Position numbers and translations under genes: made by a program. Below are positions 47,301 through 56,004 of a stretch of DNA of 64,000 nucleotides, one piece after another. Origin of the DNA: an uncultured Alphaproteobacteria bacterium (GTDB lineage Bacteria > Pseudomonadota > Alphaproteobacteria > Rhodobacterales > Rhodobacteraceae); the NCBI GenBank assembly GCA_902578545.1, contig CACHDI010000001.1, forward strand, positions 62,001-126,000. Reading direction: 5' to 3'. The notes beneath the pieces are model-generated. The model was not told the DNA's origin and ran no database searches. It saw only the letters and a program-made list of their open reading frames with translations. How positions within the stretch are numbered: position 1 is the stretch's first letter; every line of letters starts with the position of its first letter.

Positions 47301-48785
47301 ATGGACAAAATTGTAGAAAATAGAGAACTTTCCTCAATGCTTGCAGATCCATCTTTATTGAGAGATCAAGCATATATTGCTGGTGAATGGGTTAATTCAA
47401 AAAACAAAGAAACTTTTGAAGTAAGAAATCCAGCCTCTTTAGAAGTAATATGTAAGGTTCCTGATTTAGGACTAGAAGAAACTAGACAAGCAATCGATGC
47501 AGCTTATGATGCCCAAAAGTTGTGGTCTTCAAAAACAGGTAAAGAAAGATCATCTGTTTTAAAAACATTTTACGAATTAATGATGGCTAATGCTGAAGAT
47601 TTAGCCAAAATAATTACGGCAGAAATGGGGAAACCAATATCAGAAGCAACTGGTGAAATTGCTTATGGAGCAAGTTTTATTGAATTTTTTGCAGAAGAAG
47701 CCAAAAGGATTTATGGTGAAACTATTCCAGGTCACCAGGCTGATAAAAAAATATTAGTAATTAAACAGCCAATAGGAGTTGTCACCTCAATTACTCCTTG
47801 GAATTTTCCAAATGCTATGATTACTAGAAAATTGGGCCCTGCTTTAGCTGCAGGTTGCTCTTTTGTGGCTAAACCAGCTGAAGATACACCTTTATCAGCT
47901 TTAGCTATTGCAGTACTTGCAGAAAGGGCTGGAATACCAAAAGGTATTTTGTCAATAGTTACATCTAATAAGTCACAAGTTATTGGTGAAGAATTCTGTT
48001 CTAATTCCAAAGTTCGTAAGCTTACGTTTACTGGATCAACAGAAGTAGGAAAAATACTTCTAAAACAAGGTTCTTCTCAAGTTTTAAAGATGTCAATGGA
48101 ATTGGGTGGAAACGCACCTTTCATTGTTTTTGATGATGCAGATTTAGATGCCGCTGTTGAAGGAGCAATCTTATCTAAATATAGAAACAATGGACAAACA
48201 TGTGTATGTGCAAACAGATTATATGTCCAAGAGAAAGTTTATGATAAATTTGCACAAAAATTGTCTAATGCTGTAAGTAAATTTGAGGTTGGTGACGGTT
48301 TTAATAAAAGTGTTACATTGGGACCATTAATTACTGAGGATGCAGTATTAAAAGTCGAAAGTCATATTAATGACGCTGTTTCAAAAGGAGCAAAATTGAT
48401 TTGTGGAGGAAAAAGGCATGAATTAGGTGGTAACTTTTTTGAACCTACACTGCTTACAGAAGTTAAAAAAAATATGATAGTATCTACAAATGAAACATTT
48501 GGACCTGTTGCACCACTTTATAGATTTAAAGATGAGGATGATGTCATAAAAAAAGCTAACGACACTATTTTTGGTCTGGCAGCATATTTCTATGCAAAAG
48601 ATTTATCTAGAGTTTGGAGGGTTTCAGAGGCTCTTGAGTATGGAATGGTTGGGGTTAATGCTGGCGTCATTTCTACAGAGCTGGCTCCATTTGGTGGTGT
48701 TAAACAATCAGGTTTAGGTAGGGAAGGTTCTAAGCATGGTATTGAGGAGTTTTTAGAAATGAAATACATTTGTATGTCAGTATAA
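47301..48785 (+). CDS. gabD: succinate-semialdehyde dehydrogenase
   Basis: Aldehyde dehydrogenase oxidising succinate semialdehyde to succinate, linking GABA or polyamine breakdown to the TCA cycle. The 494 residues show the cofactor run ITPWNFPNAMITRK, FTGSTEVGK, the catalytic E267 in MELGGNAPF and C301 in NNGQTCVCANR. The CVCANR context, with an extra cysteine at 303, is typical of GabD-type enzymes. Other aldehyde substrates remain possible. The PotABCD-type importer 10 kb away could supply polyamines that feed this route, which is inference. Confidence 0.88.
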   Translation: MDKIVENRELSSMLADPSLLRDQAYIAGEWVNSKNKETFEVRNPASLEVICKVPDLGLEETRQAIDAAYDAQKLWSSKTGKERSSVLKTFYELMMANAEDLAKIITAEMGKPISEATGEIAYGASFIEFFAEEAKRIYGETIPGHQADKKILVIKQPIGVVTSITPWNFPNAMITRKLGPALAAGCSFVAKPAEDTPLSALAIAVLAERAGIPKGILSIVTSNKSQVIGEEFCSNSKVRKLTFTGSTEVGKILLKQGSSQVLKMSMELGGNAPFIVFDDADLDAAVEGAILSKYRNNGQTCVCANRLYVQEKVYDKFAQKLSNAVSKFEVGDGFNKSVTLGPLITEDAVLKVESHINDAVSKGAKLICGGKRHELGGNFFEPTLLTEVKKNMIVSTNETFGPVAPLYRFKDEDDVIKKANDTIFGLAAYFYAKDLSRVWRVSEALEYGMVGVNAGVISTELAPFGGVKQSGLGREGSKHGIEEFLEMKYICMSV

Positions 48786-48792
48786 AAATAGA

Positions 48793-50064
48793 TTAATTAA
48801 TTGGGATCCCAAAAAGCTCGTTATTATACTTTTTTTCAATTTTCATATTTATTATCTCACCTATTTCTGGTCCTTCTTCAAAAGAAACTCTACTGTAGTC
48901 CTCTGTGAAACCCTTGGCGTTTCCTTCAACTAAAACCTTTTGAATACTTCCAATTTTGTTTTTAAGATGTTTATTCAATCTTTCATCACTTATTTTTCTT
49001 AATATTGATGCTCTTTTATCAATTTCCACTTTTGGGACCTGGGGCATCTTACTGGCTGGAGTACCAGTGCGAGATGAGTAAGGAAAGACATGGATCCAGT
49101 CGATTTTACACTGTTCGATAATTGAAATTGTATTTTGAAACATTTCTTCATTTTCAGTGGGAAAACCAGCTATAATATCAGCACTGAATGTCATTCTTGG
49201 CCTAATTTTCTTCAATAATGAACAAAATTTTATAGTATCTTCTCTGCTGTGCCTCCTCTTCATTCTTTTTAAAATCATATTATCACCAGATTGAAGAGAA
49301 AGATGTAAATGAGGCATTAATCTAGTTTCGTAACATAACAAATCCATTAATCTTGGATCAATCTCAATGCTATCTATTGAGGAAATTCTTAATCTTTCAA
49401 GTGAAGGAATCGAATTTAAAATGAAGCATATAAGATCTCCTAATCGTTCTTTTTTTTCAAAATCTAATCCCCAGGACGTTATATCAACCCCTGTTAAAAC
49501 TACTTCTTTGATGCCATTTAAAACCAATGTTTCAATTTGTTTTTTTATTTCAGACTTTGTAATCGATCTAGAATTCCCTCTAGCATATGGAATAATGCAA
49601 AAAGTGCATCTATGATCACAACCATTTTGTATCCCTAAAAATGCACGAGTATTGGATTTTGATGGGGTTAATTTATTAGAAGGAAGAGTGTTTTCTTTCA
49701 TAATATTAGAAACTAAATTGGACTTAAAATTTCTTTTGTTTGTTTTTAATAAGTTATTAATTTTTGACCAATTCCCACTTATCAGCTTCTCTTGATTGCC
49801 TAACACTAAATCTACTTCACTCATATTTTTAAATGATTTAGCTCTTAGTTGGGCAGCACAACCTGTTACAACTAAAAAGGTATCTTTATTTTTATTTTTA
49901 ATTTTTTTTATTTCACGGACTGCTTTTTTTTCAGCCTCTTGTGTCACTGCACAAGTATTAACAACTGAAAGATTTTTGATTTTATTAGTTTCTATGAAAC
50001 TTTTAATAATTTCCGTTTCAAAAGTGTTTAATCTACAACCAAAAGTTTTAATAAAATTTCTCAT
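48793..50064 (-). CDS. mtaB: tRNA t6A37 methylthiotransferase MtaB-type
   Basis: Radical-SAM enzyme that converts t6A to ms2t6A at position 37. The 423 residues have the UPF0004 domain with cluster cysteines C10, C38 and C69, the radical-SAM C149/C153/C156 in NGCDHRCTFCIIPYARG, SADIIAGFPTENEE, and a C-terminal TRAM-like part. Opening with FGCRLN and then VVNTCAVT fits MtaB rather than MiaB (miaB usually has extended N-terminal residues and TYGCQMN). Its ATG overlaps the dapF stop (TAATG), so dapF-mtaB is an operon. The substrate base t6A needs TsaE, encoded elsewhere in the window. Confidence 0.92.
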   Translation of the reverse strand: MRNFIKTFGCRLNTFETEIIKSFIETNKIKNLSVVNTCAVTQEAEKKAVREIKKIKNKNKDTFLVVTGCAAQLRAKSFKNMSEVDLVLGNQEKLISGNWSKINNLLKTNKRNFKSNLVSNIMKENTLPSNKLTPSKSNTRAFLGIQNGCDHRCTFCIIPYARGNSRSITKSEIKKQIETLVLNGIKEVVLTGVDITSWGLDFEKKERLGDLICFILNSIPSLERLRISSIDSIEIDPRLMDLLCYETRLMPHLHLSLQSGDNMILKRMKRRHSREDTIKFCSLLKKIRPRMTFSADIIAGFPTENEEMFQNTISIIEQCKIDWIHVFPYSSRTGTPASKMPQVPKVEIDKRASILRKISDERLNKHLKNKIGSIQKVLVEGNAKGFTEDYSRVSFEEGPEIGEIINMKIEKKYNNELFGIPIN

Positions 50065-50912
50065 TAATTATTCCTATCATCAAATAAAAGAGAAGAAATC
50101 TTTCCAGAAAACACATACTTTATATCACCTGATACCCAAACTCCATCTTCTTTACAATGAACATCTACTACTCCACCATCTAAAATAATCTTAACGGATT
50201 CTTTTGTTAAATTTAACCTTTTTGCAGAATAGGCAACAGCACACGCAGATGATCCAGATGCCATTGTAATTCCACTTCCTCTTTCCCAAACTTTGACTTT
50301 AATTTTGCTTTCATCAACTACTTCAGCAATCTGTACATTTGTTTTTTCTGGGAAAAGTTGATTAATTTCTGTTTCTTGACCAATTTTAGAAATTGAAAAT
50401 TTATTTAAATTTTCGACAAAAAAAGTACAATGGGGATTTCCTATTGAAGTAGCAATTGGATTTCCCTCTATTGGTAATTTTCTGGTATCACATTTTTCAG
50501 ATAGAGGGATATCATTCCAAGCTGTTTTTGGAATACCCAAATTTGTCGATATTTGACCATTATCTAATTTTAAACATTTTATTTTTTCCGCACTCGTAGC
50601 AATATTTACGCTATCTAATCCTGTCTCATTCATAATTATATCAGCTACACAACGGGTAGCATTTCCACAAGTTGAAGAAGTAGAACCATCAGAATTCCAG
50701 AATTTCAAAAAGACATGAGCATTATCTTTTTCTGAGTTATACATTAAAACAAATTGATCAAAACCTACCCCTAAGTTTCTATTTCCTAACAATTTTATCT
50801 GAGCGTTAGAAAATTGGTAATCATTTTTACGACAATCAATAATAAGAAAATCATTTCCTAATCCATGCATTTTAATGAAAGGTATTTGAAATTTTTGATT
50901 ATCATTTGGCAT
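50064..50912 (-). CDS. dapF: diaminopimelate epimerase, second catalytic Cys replaced by Ser
   Basis: Interconverts LL- and meso-diaminopimelate for lysine and peptidoglycan. The 282 residues align end to end with DapF: MHGLGNDFLIID, then the first catalytic cysteine C82 in TCGNATRC, GNPHCTFFV, and WERGSGITMASGSSACAVAYS. In the last motif the second catalytic cysteine (normally A-C-G-T/S) reads as serine, S219, encoded by TCT. A cysteine is present five residues later (C224) in the usual non-catalytic place. The gene is otherwise intact. mtaB follows with a 1-base overlap. Confidence 0.9.
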   Translation of the reverse strand: MPNDNQKFQIPFIKMHGLGNDFLIIDCRKNDYQFSNAQIKLLGNRNLGVGFDQFVLMYNSEKDNAHVFLKFWNSDGSTSSTCGNATRCVADIIMNETGLDSVNIATSAEKIKCLKLDNGQISTNLGIPKTAWNDIPLSEKCDTRKLPIEGNPIATSIGNPHCTFFVENLNKFSISKIGQETEINQLFPEKTNVQIAEVVDESKIKVKVWERGSGITMASGSSACAVAYSAKRLNLTKESVKIILDGGVVDVHCKEDGVWVSGDIKYVFSGKISSLLFDDRNN

Positions 50913-50990
50913 AAGGATTTATAACTCAGTGCTATTTTTTCTTCTAGTAAATTTTTTTTTGGCAATTCCTTATAAAACTTTAAAATAAAC

Positions 50991-51016
50991 TTGACCATTT
51001 ATAATTGAAATAATAC
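50991..51016 (+). promoter_or_regulatory. candidate promoter of tRNA-Lys
   Basis: TTGACC (50991-50996) is a good -35 box. TAATAC at 51011-51016 (14-base spacer) or the overlapping ATACAC at 51013-51018 (16-base spacer) could be the -10. Transcription would begin just before the mature tRNA at 51029. Confidence 0.45.
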
Positions 51017-51028
51017 ACAAAAACATGT

Positions 51029-51104
51029 GGGCCCGTAGCTCAGTTGGTAGAGCAACTGACTTTTAATCAGTGGGTCACAGGTTCGAATCCTGTCGGGCTC
51101 ACCA
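51029..51104 (+). tRNA. tRNA-Lys (anticodon TTT)
   Basis: A complete cloverleaf of 76 bases including an encoded CCA. The acceptor stem is GGGCCCG with CGGGCTC (one G-U pair), the D-arm is GCTCAGTTGGTAGAGC, the anticodon arm is CTGACTTTTAATCAG with anticodon TTT, and the T-arm is ACAGGTTCGAATCCTGT. It stands alone between dapF and the oxygenase gene. Confidence 0.97.
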
Positions 51105-51129
51105 ACTTTTTTAAAAAAGAAGATTTATC

Positions 51130-51738
51130 ATGCAACTAGGCTTTTCCTCACCAATTCACTTAGTTGAGTCCAACTTAGACGGTACATTTTTTGAAAAATT
51201 AAAAAAGGATATTTATTCATTAAGAAAAAATGATAGTGGTTCAAATATTTCAAATAATTTGGGATGGCATTCCCCATCAGATCTTTTTTTAAAAAAAGAA
51301 GAGACATTTCAAAAAGTTTGTACTACTTGTGCATCATCTGTTGCATCAATTATGAAAAGCTATGATAGCAAATTTAACCCAGATTTATTTGATGCAAGAT
51401 TTTCGGGCTGGATAAATGTAAATCCTAAAGGTGGTTCAAATATTTTGCATTCTCATCCAAACTCTCATTGGTCAGGCGTTTTATATATTCAGCAACCAAC
51501 TGAAGTTGATGGTTTTTCGGGAATGATTGAATTTGTTAATCCGAATCAAGAAGGCAGAGAACTCGCCAAAATACTTCCCAAGTTTGGTTTTGATAATATA
51601 ATTAGAATTAGACCAAGAACTGGCCAAATAGTAATTTTTCCATCTTATGTTTTGCATAGTGTTTATCCGAATAACTCAACTGAAGACAGGATAACTATTG
51701 CGTTTAACTCTCTTTTATTAAAAAAGAAAAAAACTTAA
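51130..51738 (+). CDS. putative 2-oxoglutarate/Fe(II)-dependent oxygenase
   Basis: 202 residues of a cupin-fold oxygenase family, TIGR02466-like. The iron site is suggested by HSHPNSH (107-113) and H176 in FPSYVLHSVYPN; R187 (EDRITIAFN) fits the 2-oxoglutarate carboxylate. The strand WSGVLYIQQP and the run GQIVIFPSYVLH are typical. Substrates of this family are unknown, with peptides, nucleic acids or small metabolites all possible. It lies 25 bases behind the tRNA gene and may be co-transcribed with it. It converges on mepA with a 4-base gap. Confidence 0.75.
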   Translation: MQLGFSSPIHLVESNLDGTFFEKLKKDIYSLRKNDSGSNISNNLGWHSPSDLFLKKEETFQKVCTTCASSVASIMKSYDSKFNPDLFDARFSGWINVNPKGGSNILHSHPNSHWSGVLYIQQPTEVDGFSGMIEFVNPNQEGRELAKILPKFGFDNIIRIRPRTGQIVIFPSYVLHSVYPNNSTEDRITIAFNSLLLKKKKT

Positions 51739-51742
51739 ACCT

Positions 51743-52663
51743 TTATTTACCATGGATGATGTTTAGACACATTTTAGGCAGATCGTTCATTGTATAATCT
51801 CTAGCTCCCTTTTTCTTTTTTATAATCGTTTTCTTTTTATTAGGATCTGGCGGTTCTAAAGCTTTAGTAACCCACCAATACAATGTATTATCACACCCTG
51901 TTGGACTTTTTGAAATTTGAGTTACGGTAGGTTTTTGTTTAACACATTCAGGAGAGGCTTTTGGACATTTTAGTCTTACATGAAAATGAGAATGATGGCC
52001 CCATATAGGTCTTATTTTTTGAAGCCATTTCTTTGATCCTTCCATATTTTCACACATCCAAATTTTTGCAGGAGCGTTTATAAATATTCTATCTACACGA
52101 TTGTCTGATGCTGCCGCCTTTAATATTTTTGCATGATTTAAAGTCCAATTATTATTGACCTCTTTTAAATTTTTTTTTCTAACAGATACTGCTTTTATTT
52201 TGTCTCTCTCTTTTTTTGTAAGGGTTAGGCTTTTTGGCGGTGTTAACCAAATATCAACATCTAGACCCGTTTGATGGGATTGATGACCATATGGCATTGG
52301 ACCCCCTCTAGGAGCTGCAATATCTCCTATATAAAGTCCTTTCCAACCTATTTGAGTTGCTGATTTACTTAAATCTTTAATATAGCTAATAACAGATGGA
52401 TGTCCCCAATTCCTATTCCTACTTGGTCTCATAATTTGCCAATTGGGTCCAGTATCGCTTAATTGTACACCTCCACTTAAGCACCCTTTTGCATAAAAAC
52501 CAATAGGTTTGCTTTCACCTACTGTTGGTAAATTGAATTTTTCAAAGATTTTATTAGCAGGTAAATTTTGATTGGGATCGTGCCCAAAGCTGGGTTTCGT
52601 TAATAGTAGAAAGAGAAATATTAATAATTTTTTCCTAATATAAAACACATGTTTTTTTCCCAT
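51743..52663 (-). CDS. mepA: penicillin-insensitive murein endopeptidase
   Basis: Periplasmic LAS-type zinc metallopeptidase cutting meso-DAP cross-links. The 306 residues have a signal peptide (about 1-27, ending KPSFG). The metal ligands lie in GHQSHQTGLDVDIWL (H127/H130 and the D-x-D at 135-137) and in WGHHSHFHVRL near 223-233. Paired cysteines (such as C61) may form the disulfides typical of MepA. The C-terminal tail is lysine-rich. The start lies 29 bases inside the upstream small gene, so translation is probably coupled; a GTG at 52648 is an alternative start. Confidence 0.92.
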   Translation of the reverse strand: MGKKHVFYIRKKLLIFLFLLLTKPSFGHDPNQNLPANKIFEKFNLPTVGESKPIGFYAKGCLSGGVQLSDTGPNWQIMRPSRNRNWGHPSVISYIKDLSKSATQIGWKGLYIGDIAAPRGGPMPYGHQSHQTGLDVDIWLTPPKSLTLTKKERDKIKAVSVRKKNLKEVNNNWTLNHAKILKAAASDNRVDRIFINAPAKIWMCENMEGSKKWLQKIRPIWGHHSHFHVRLKCPKASPECVKQKPTVTQISKSPTGCDNTLYWWVTKALEPPDPNKKKTIIKKKKGARDYTMNDLPKMCLNIIHGK

Positions 52664-52874
52664 TATTTTCTATTGTGCACCAAAAAAACTCATTATCGAA
52701 TTCAACAATTACATGTTTATGGTCACCTTCCTCTATTGTTTCTTGAATTATTCCTGATTTGATTAATTTTTCTGCTTCTTTCCCTTCGTAGTAATCTTCG
52801 CTGGAAAATGCAGTTATCACTGAAGTCATAAAAAAAAAATTTATAAATAGAAATAGTGAAAAAATCATATTCAT
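52635..52874 (-). CDS. small exported protein of unknown function
   Basis: 79 residues with a signal peptide (about 1-23, FSLFLFINFFFMTSVITAFS), leaving a mature peptide of about 55 residues rich in acidic residues. It contains EEGDHKHVIVEFDNEFFWCTIENNGKKTCVLY, whose two cysteines may form a disulfide. It resembles no family known to me. It overlaps mepA by 29 bases, so it is probably made together with the endopeptidase and could act in the periplasm with it. Signal peptide, composition and overlap favour a real gene. Confidence 0.65.
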   Translation of the reverse strand: MNMIFSLFLFINFFFMTSVITAFSSEDYYEGKEAEKLIKSGIIQETIEEGDHKHVIVEFDNEFFWCTIENNGKKTCVLY

Positions 52875-52899
52875 TTCAATGTTGGCCTAAAGGTTCTAA

Positions 52900-53391
52900 T
52901 TATTCATGTACATCTAAATATGCTTTTCCAAAACCTTCAACAAAAATTTTTTTTTGTTCTGTAAATGAGTAGAAATTAAAATCCGTAAACATTCCCCACA
53001 TTTTAGCACCAGGTTCTATTTTATTGTAATTTTGTAACAACATTTGAAATTTAGGATCATCCTTCTTTAATTCTAACTTTTTAAAAAGACCTTGAAGTGT
53101 CAATCTTGGATTATTTGATTTTATTTTGTGTTTTTCCTCTTGGGCAAAGTATAAAGATGCATAAGGATTTAAATTTAAATTTTTTGTATGTTCGCTCAAA
53201 TCACTAATAAGAAGATAAACAATATCGTTATAATTCATTGGTATAACTTTAGTAACCATAGGGAACCCTGTATCATCAATAGTTCCTAAAGCAGCCTGTT
53301 GATAATTGCCATTAATTATTTCTTTTATTTTAATAGAAATTTCATCGGTTATTTTATGTGTTAGCGATACTTTTTTTTCCATGTTACACAA
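52900..53391 (-). CDS. HugZ-like pyridoxamine-5'-phosphate-oxidase-fold protein
   Basis: 163 residues of the split-barrel FMN-binding fold. The N-terminal strands AALGTIDDTGFPMVTKVIPMNYNDIVYLLISDLSEHTKNLNLNPYASLYF (about 35-85) match the HugZ/PPOX-like pattern of an FMN- or haem-interacting protein. FTDFNFYSFTEQKKIFVEGFGKAY near the end fits a HugZ-type C-terminal part. A haem-related or flavin-reductase role is likely but not shown. It is upstream of the small exported gene by 25 bases on the same strand. Confidence 0.75.
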   Translation of the reverse strand: MCNMEKKVSLTHKITDEISIKIKEIINGNYQQAALGTIDDTGFPMVTKVIPMNYNDIVYLLISDLSEHTKNLNLNPYASLYFAQEEKHKIKSNNPRLTLQGLFKKLELKKDDPKFQMLLQNYNKIEPGAKMWGMFTDFNFYSFTEQKKIFVEGFGKAYLDVHE

Positions 53392-53426
53392 TAAAAAAAG
53401 AAATAATTAATACGGACTTAATCTTA

Positions 53427-54122
53427 CTAATTTGAGAATAAATTATTATGAGGGGATTTTTCAAGCTTTTTACCCAATTTTTTTTCTTCTTCGTCTGTAT
53501 AACTAAAAAATCTTCCAAGTAAAGTTTTTCTCTTTTTTAATCCAATCAACCTAATTTCTGAAACAGCAGACTGTTGAATATTTTCCAAGTGAGCTTTAGC
53601 AGGCACTGCGACATGAGGTTCAATATATTCTCTCTCTAAAGCAGCTTTAATTCTTTGGATAGCATCACTCTTGATTCTTGCAATCCTTGATATTGCAGAT
53701 CTTTCAATTCTTTTAGTTTCTCCTGCGAATTCATTAAGCTGATTTTGTGTTGGCTCAGGTATTTTTATAAGGATGTGAGTAGAATTTACTATCCTATTTA
53801 CTTGTTTAAAACCATTCTGTTTAATTATGGAAATTATATCATCTATTAAATTTTCACGAAAAATATTTATTCTAAAACTATCCAAAGATTTTTTTTTAGA
53901 ACTATTTTCTTCCTCCTCCTCTTCATTTATTATTTCAGAGAAATCGGACAACCTGCGATTTTTACCCTCTACTATCAATCTAACACCGTAAAGGATATTT
54001 TTATAAGCATCTTTAGAACCTACAACGTTAAGGTCTTCTACTAAAAAACTTAATATATCTTCTGTTCTTGCCATAGCGGCTAACGAGTATGAGTCTAAAG
54101 GTGTGTCGGCATCAAATTTCAT
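53427..54122 (-). CDS. unknown protein with a ribosome-recycling-factor-like domain
   Basis: 231 residues, not a known housekeeping factor. About residues 84-200 resemble RRF: a strand-rich segment, ILIKIPEPTQNQLNEFAGETKRI (compare the RRF pattern I-R-I-P-x-P-x-L-T-E-E-R-R-K-E-L), followed by a long coiled helix, ISRIARIKSDAIQRIKAALE (compare IRNIRRDA-x-D-x-LKK), and a second helix ending in LKKRKTLL. An unrelated N-terminus (1-60), an acidic linker (EEEEEE near 66-72) and a charged tail surround it. The true frr gene would be elsewhere. A ribosome-associated role is inference; a plain coiled coil is the alternative. Confidence 0.6.
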   Translation of the reverse strand: MKFDADTPLDSYSLAAMARTEDILSFLVEDLNVVGSKDAYKNILYGVRLIVEGKNRRLSDFSEIINEEEEEENSSKKKSLDSFRINIFRENLIDDIISIIKQNGFKQVNRIVNSTHILIKIPEPTQNQLNEFAGETKRIERSAISRIARIKSDAIQRIKAALEREYIEPHVAVPAKAHLENIQQSAVSEIRLIGLKKRKTLLGRFFSYTDEEEKKLGKKLEKSPHNNLFSN

Positions 54123-54329
54123 ATTTGCTATAAATTTTATTCAATCAAAAGAGAGATGTACTATAGAAATAAAAAAAATTTGAAATAGCTTTTTTGAAAT
54201 AAAATCTTTAATACTAGAAAAAAACATTTTTTGCCTAAAAAAAAAGCAAAATTATAACAAATAATGCAAATTATATTGTATCAGAATCGAGTTTTCTGAG
54301 ATATTAATCTTCAACATTGGGAAAAATAT

Positions 54330-55994
54330 TTGAGAACAAAGACAAATAAAAAGACAGGTGGTCAGATATTAGTTGAATGTCTTATTAAGCATTCGACAGA
54401 TAGGGTTTTCTGTGTTCCAGGTGAAAGTTATTTGGGAGCACTAGACGCTTTTTATGATTTTCGAAAAAAAATAAAATTAGTAAATGCTAAACATGAGGCT
54501 AGTGCATCAAATATGGCTGAAGCATATGGCAAATTGACGGGAAATCCAGGAATTGCTTTTGTAACACGAGGTCCCGGTGCATGTCATGCTTCAGTCGGTA
54601 TCCATATTTCCAAGCAGGATAGTTCTCCAATGATATTATTTGTAGGACAAGTAAGTAACTCAATGTATGGAAAAGAAGCCTTTCAGGAAATTGACTATGT
54701 AAGTATGTTTTCAAATGTTGCTAAAAAGAGCTTTCATATCTCTAATGTTGAAGATATTGAGAAAGTGACACATAAAGCTTTTCAGATCTCTAAAACAGAT
54801 CGAAAAGGACCAGTAGTTATTTCTCTTCCTGAAGACATTTTAATAAAATCTACTTATCAAAAAAAACTCAAAGTTCATAAAATTAAAGAAAAAAAAATAA
54901 ATGATGATAAAATTCTTAAGATGAAATCTCTCATTGAAAATTCAAAAAAACCAATAATAATCTTGGGAGGAAGCAATTGGTCTGAAAATTCAAAAAAAAA
55001 TATTGAGAAATTTGCTAAAATTTATCAATTACCGGTAGTTACAAGCTTTCGCCGTCAGGATTTAATAAATAATAGAAGTAAAAATTTTGTTGGAACTTTA
55101 GGTACATCTGTTTCACCCAAATTATTAGATTTTTTTAAGGAATCAGATTTAGTCTTAGCTATAGGGACTAGGTTAAACGATATTTCCACAAATGGGTTTG
55201 ACTTATTTAGCAAATCACAAAAACAAACTAAATTAATCCACATTTATCCAAGTCATAAAGAAATAAAAAAAGTATTTAAAGCTACACTTTATATAGAAAC
55301 TAGTATCAATAATTTCTCAAATAATATTTTGAATTTTGATGAGTCTAATAAAAAAAAGTTTGGTAATTGGCTTAAAAAATTAAGAAGAGAGTACATTGAC
55401 GACATAACGCTAAAAGAAAATTTTGTTCATCATAAGTTAGCTATTATTTGTAAAAAAATTAATAATTACATTAATCAAGATACTGTAATCACATTAGATG
55501 CAGGCAATCATACAGGTTGGCCACAGCGTTTTATTCAGTACAATTCAAAGTGTATTCAAATTGGATCAACTTGTGGAAGTATGGGGTATTCAATTCCAGC
55601 TGCTATTTCTTCTTCGTTTGTTTATCCCAAAAAAAAGATTATCTCATTTGTTGGAGACGGTGGATTTTTAATGTCTGGTCTTGAAATATCAACTGCAGTT
55701 GAAAATAAATTAAATATAATTTTCATCATAATTAATAACTCTTCTTATGGCACAATTCGGATGCATCAAGAAAAATATTATCCCAAAAGAGTTATAGGAA
55801 CAAATTTAAAAAACCCAGATTTTGTAAGTATTTGTAATGGGATGGGAGCTAACGCAAAAAGAGTTAAAAATGTTGAAGATTTTTTTCATTTTTTTAAAAA
55901 ATGTTTTAATTCAAAAAAAGTTTCTGTAATTGAATTAATCACAGATATTGAAAATATATCAACTAGATTATTGCTGTCGAAAATAAAAAAATAA
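54330..55994 (+). CDS. thiamine-diphosphate-dependent enzyme, acetolactate-synthase-like
   Basis: 554 residues with the three-domain POX/AHAS architecture. The catalytic glutamate is E56 in KHEASASNMAEAY, followed by FVTRGPGACHAS. The central domain has PIIILGGSNWS. The ThDP motif GDGGFLMSGLEISTAV begins at about 442, with the N of IINNSSYGT near 470. It starts at TTG 54330. No regulatory ilvH/ilvN subunit is nearby, so biosynthetic acetolactate synthase is uncertain; sulfoacetaldehyde acetyltransferase, oxalyl-CoA decarboxylase or other 2-oxoacid enzymes are alternatives. The 207-base upstream gap is AT-rich. An aminotransferase gene follows after 10 bases. Confidence 0.78.
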   Translation: MRTKTNKKTGGQILVECLIKHSTDRVFCVPGESYLGALDAFYDFRKKIKLVNAKHEASASNMAEAYGKLTGNPGIAFVTRGPGACHASVGIHISKQDSSPMILFVGQVSNSMYGKEAFQEIDYVSMFSNVAKKSFHISNVEDIEKVTHKAFQISKTDRKGPVVISLPEDILIKSTYQKKLKVHKIKEKKINDDKILKMKSLIENSKKPIIILGGSNWSENSKKNIEKFAKIYQLPVVTSFRRQDLINNRSKNFVGTLGTSVSPKLLDFFKESDLVLAIGTRLNDISTNGFDLFSKSQKQTKLIHIYPSHKEIKKVFKATLYIETSINNFSNNILNFDESNKKKFGNWLKKLRREYIDDITLKENFVHHKLAIICKKINNYINQDTVITLDAGNHTGWPQRFIQYNSKCIQIGSTCGSMGYSIPAAISSSFVYPKKKIISFVGDGGFLMSGLEISTAVENKLNIIFIIINNSSYGTIRMHQEKYYPKRVIGTNLKNPDFVSICNGMGANAKRVKNVEDFFHFFKKCFNSKKVSVIELITDIENISTRLLLSKIKK

Positions 55995-56004
55995 TTTTTT
56001 AAGA

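Noticed and set aside
50912-51104. Functional link between the lysine-pathway gene dapF and the adjacent tRNA-Lys
   Set aside because: The genes are divergent with separate promoters. No T-box or other tRNA-sensing leader is visible, so the adjacency is probably coincidence.
54123-54329. Possible short gene in the 207-base gap before the ThDP enzyme
   Set aside because: Frames are short and low-complexity (A/T runs). The hairpins are five or six bases only.
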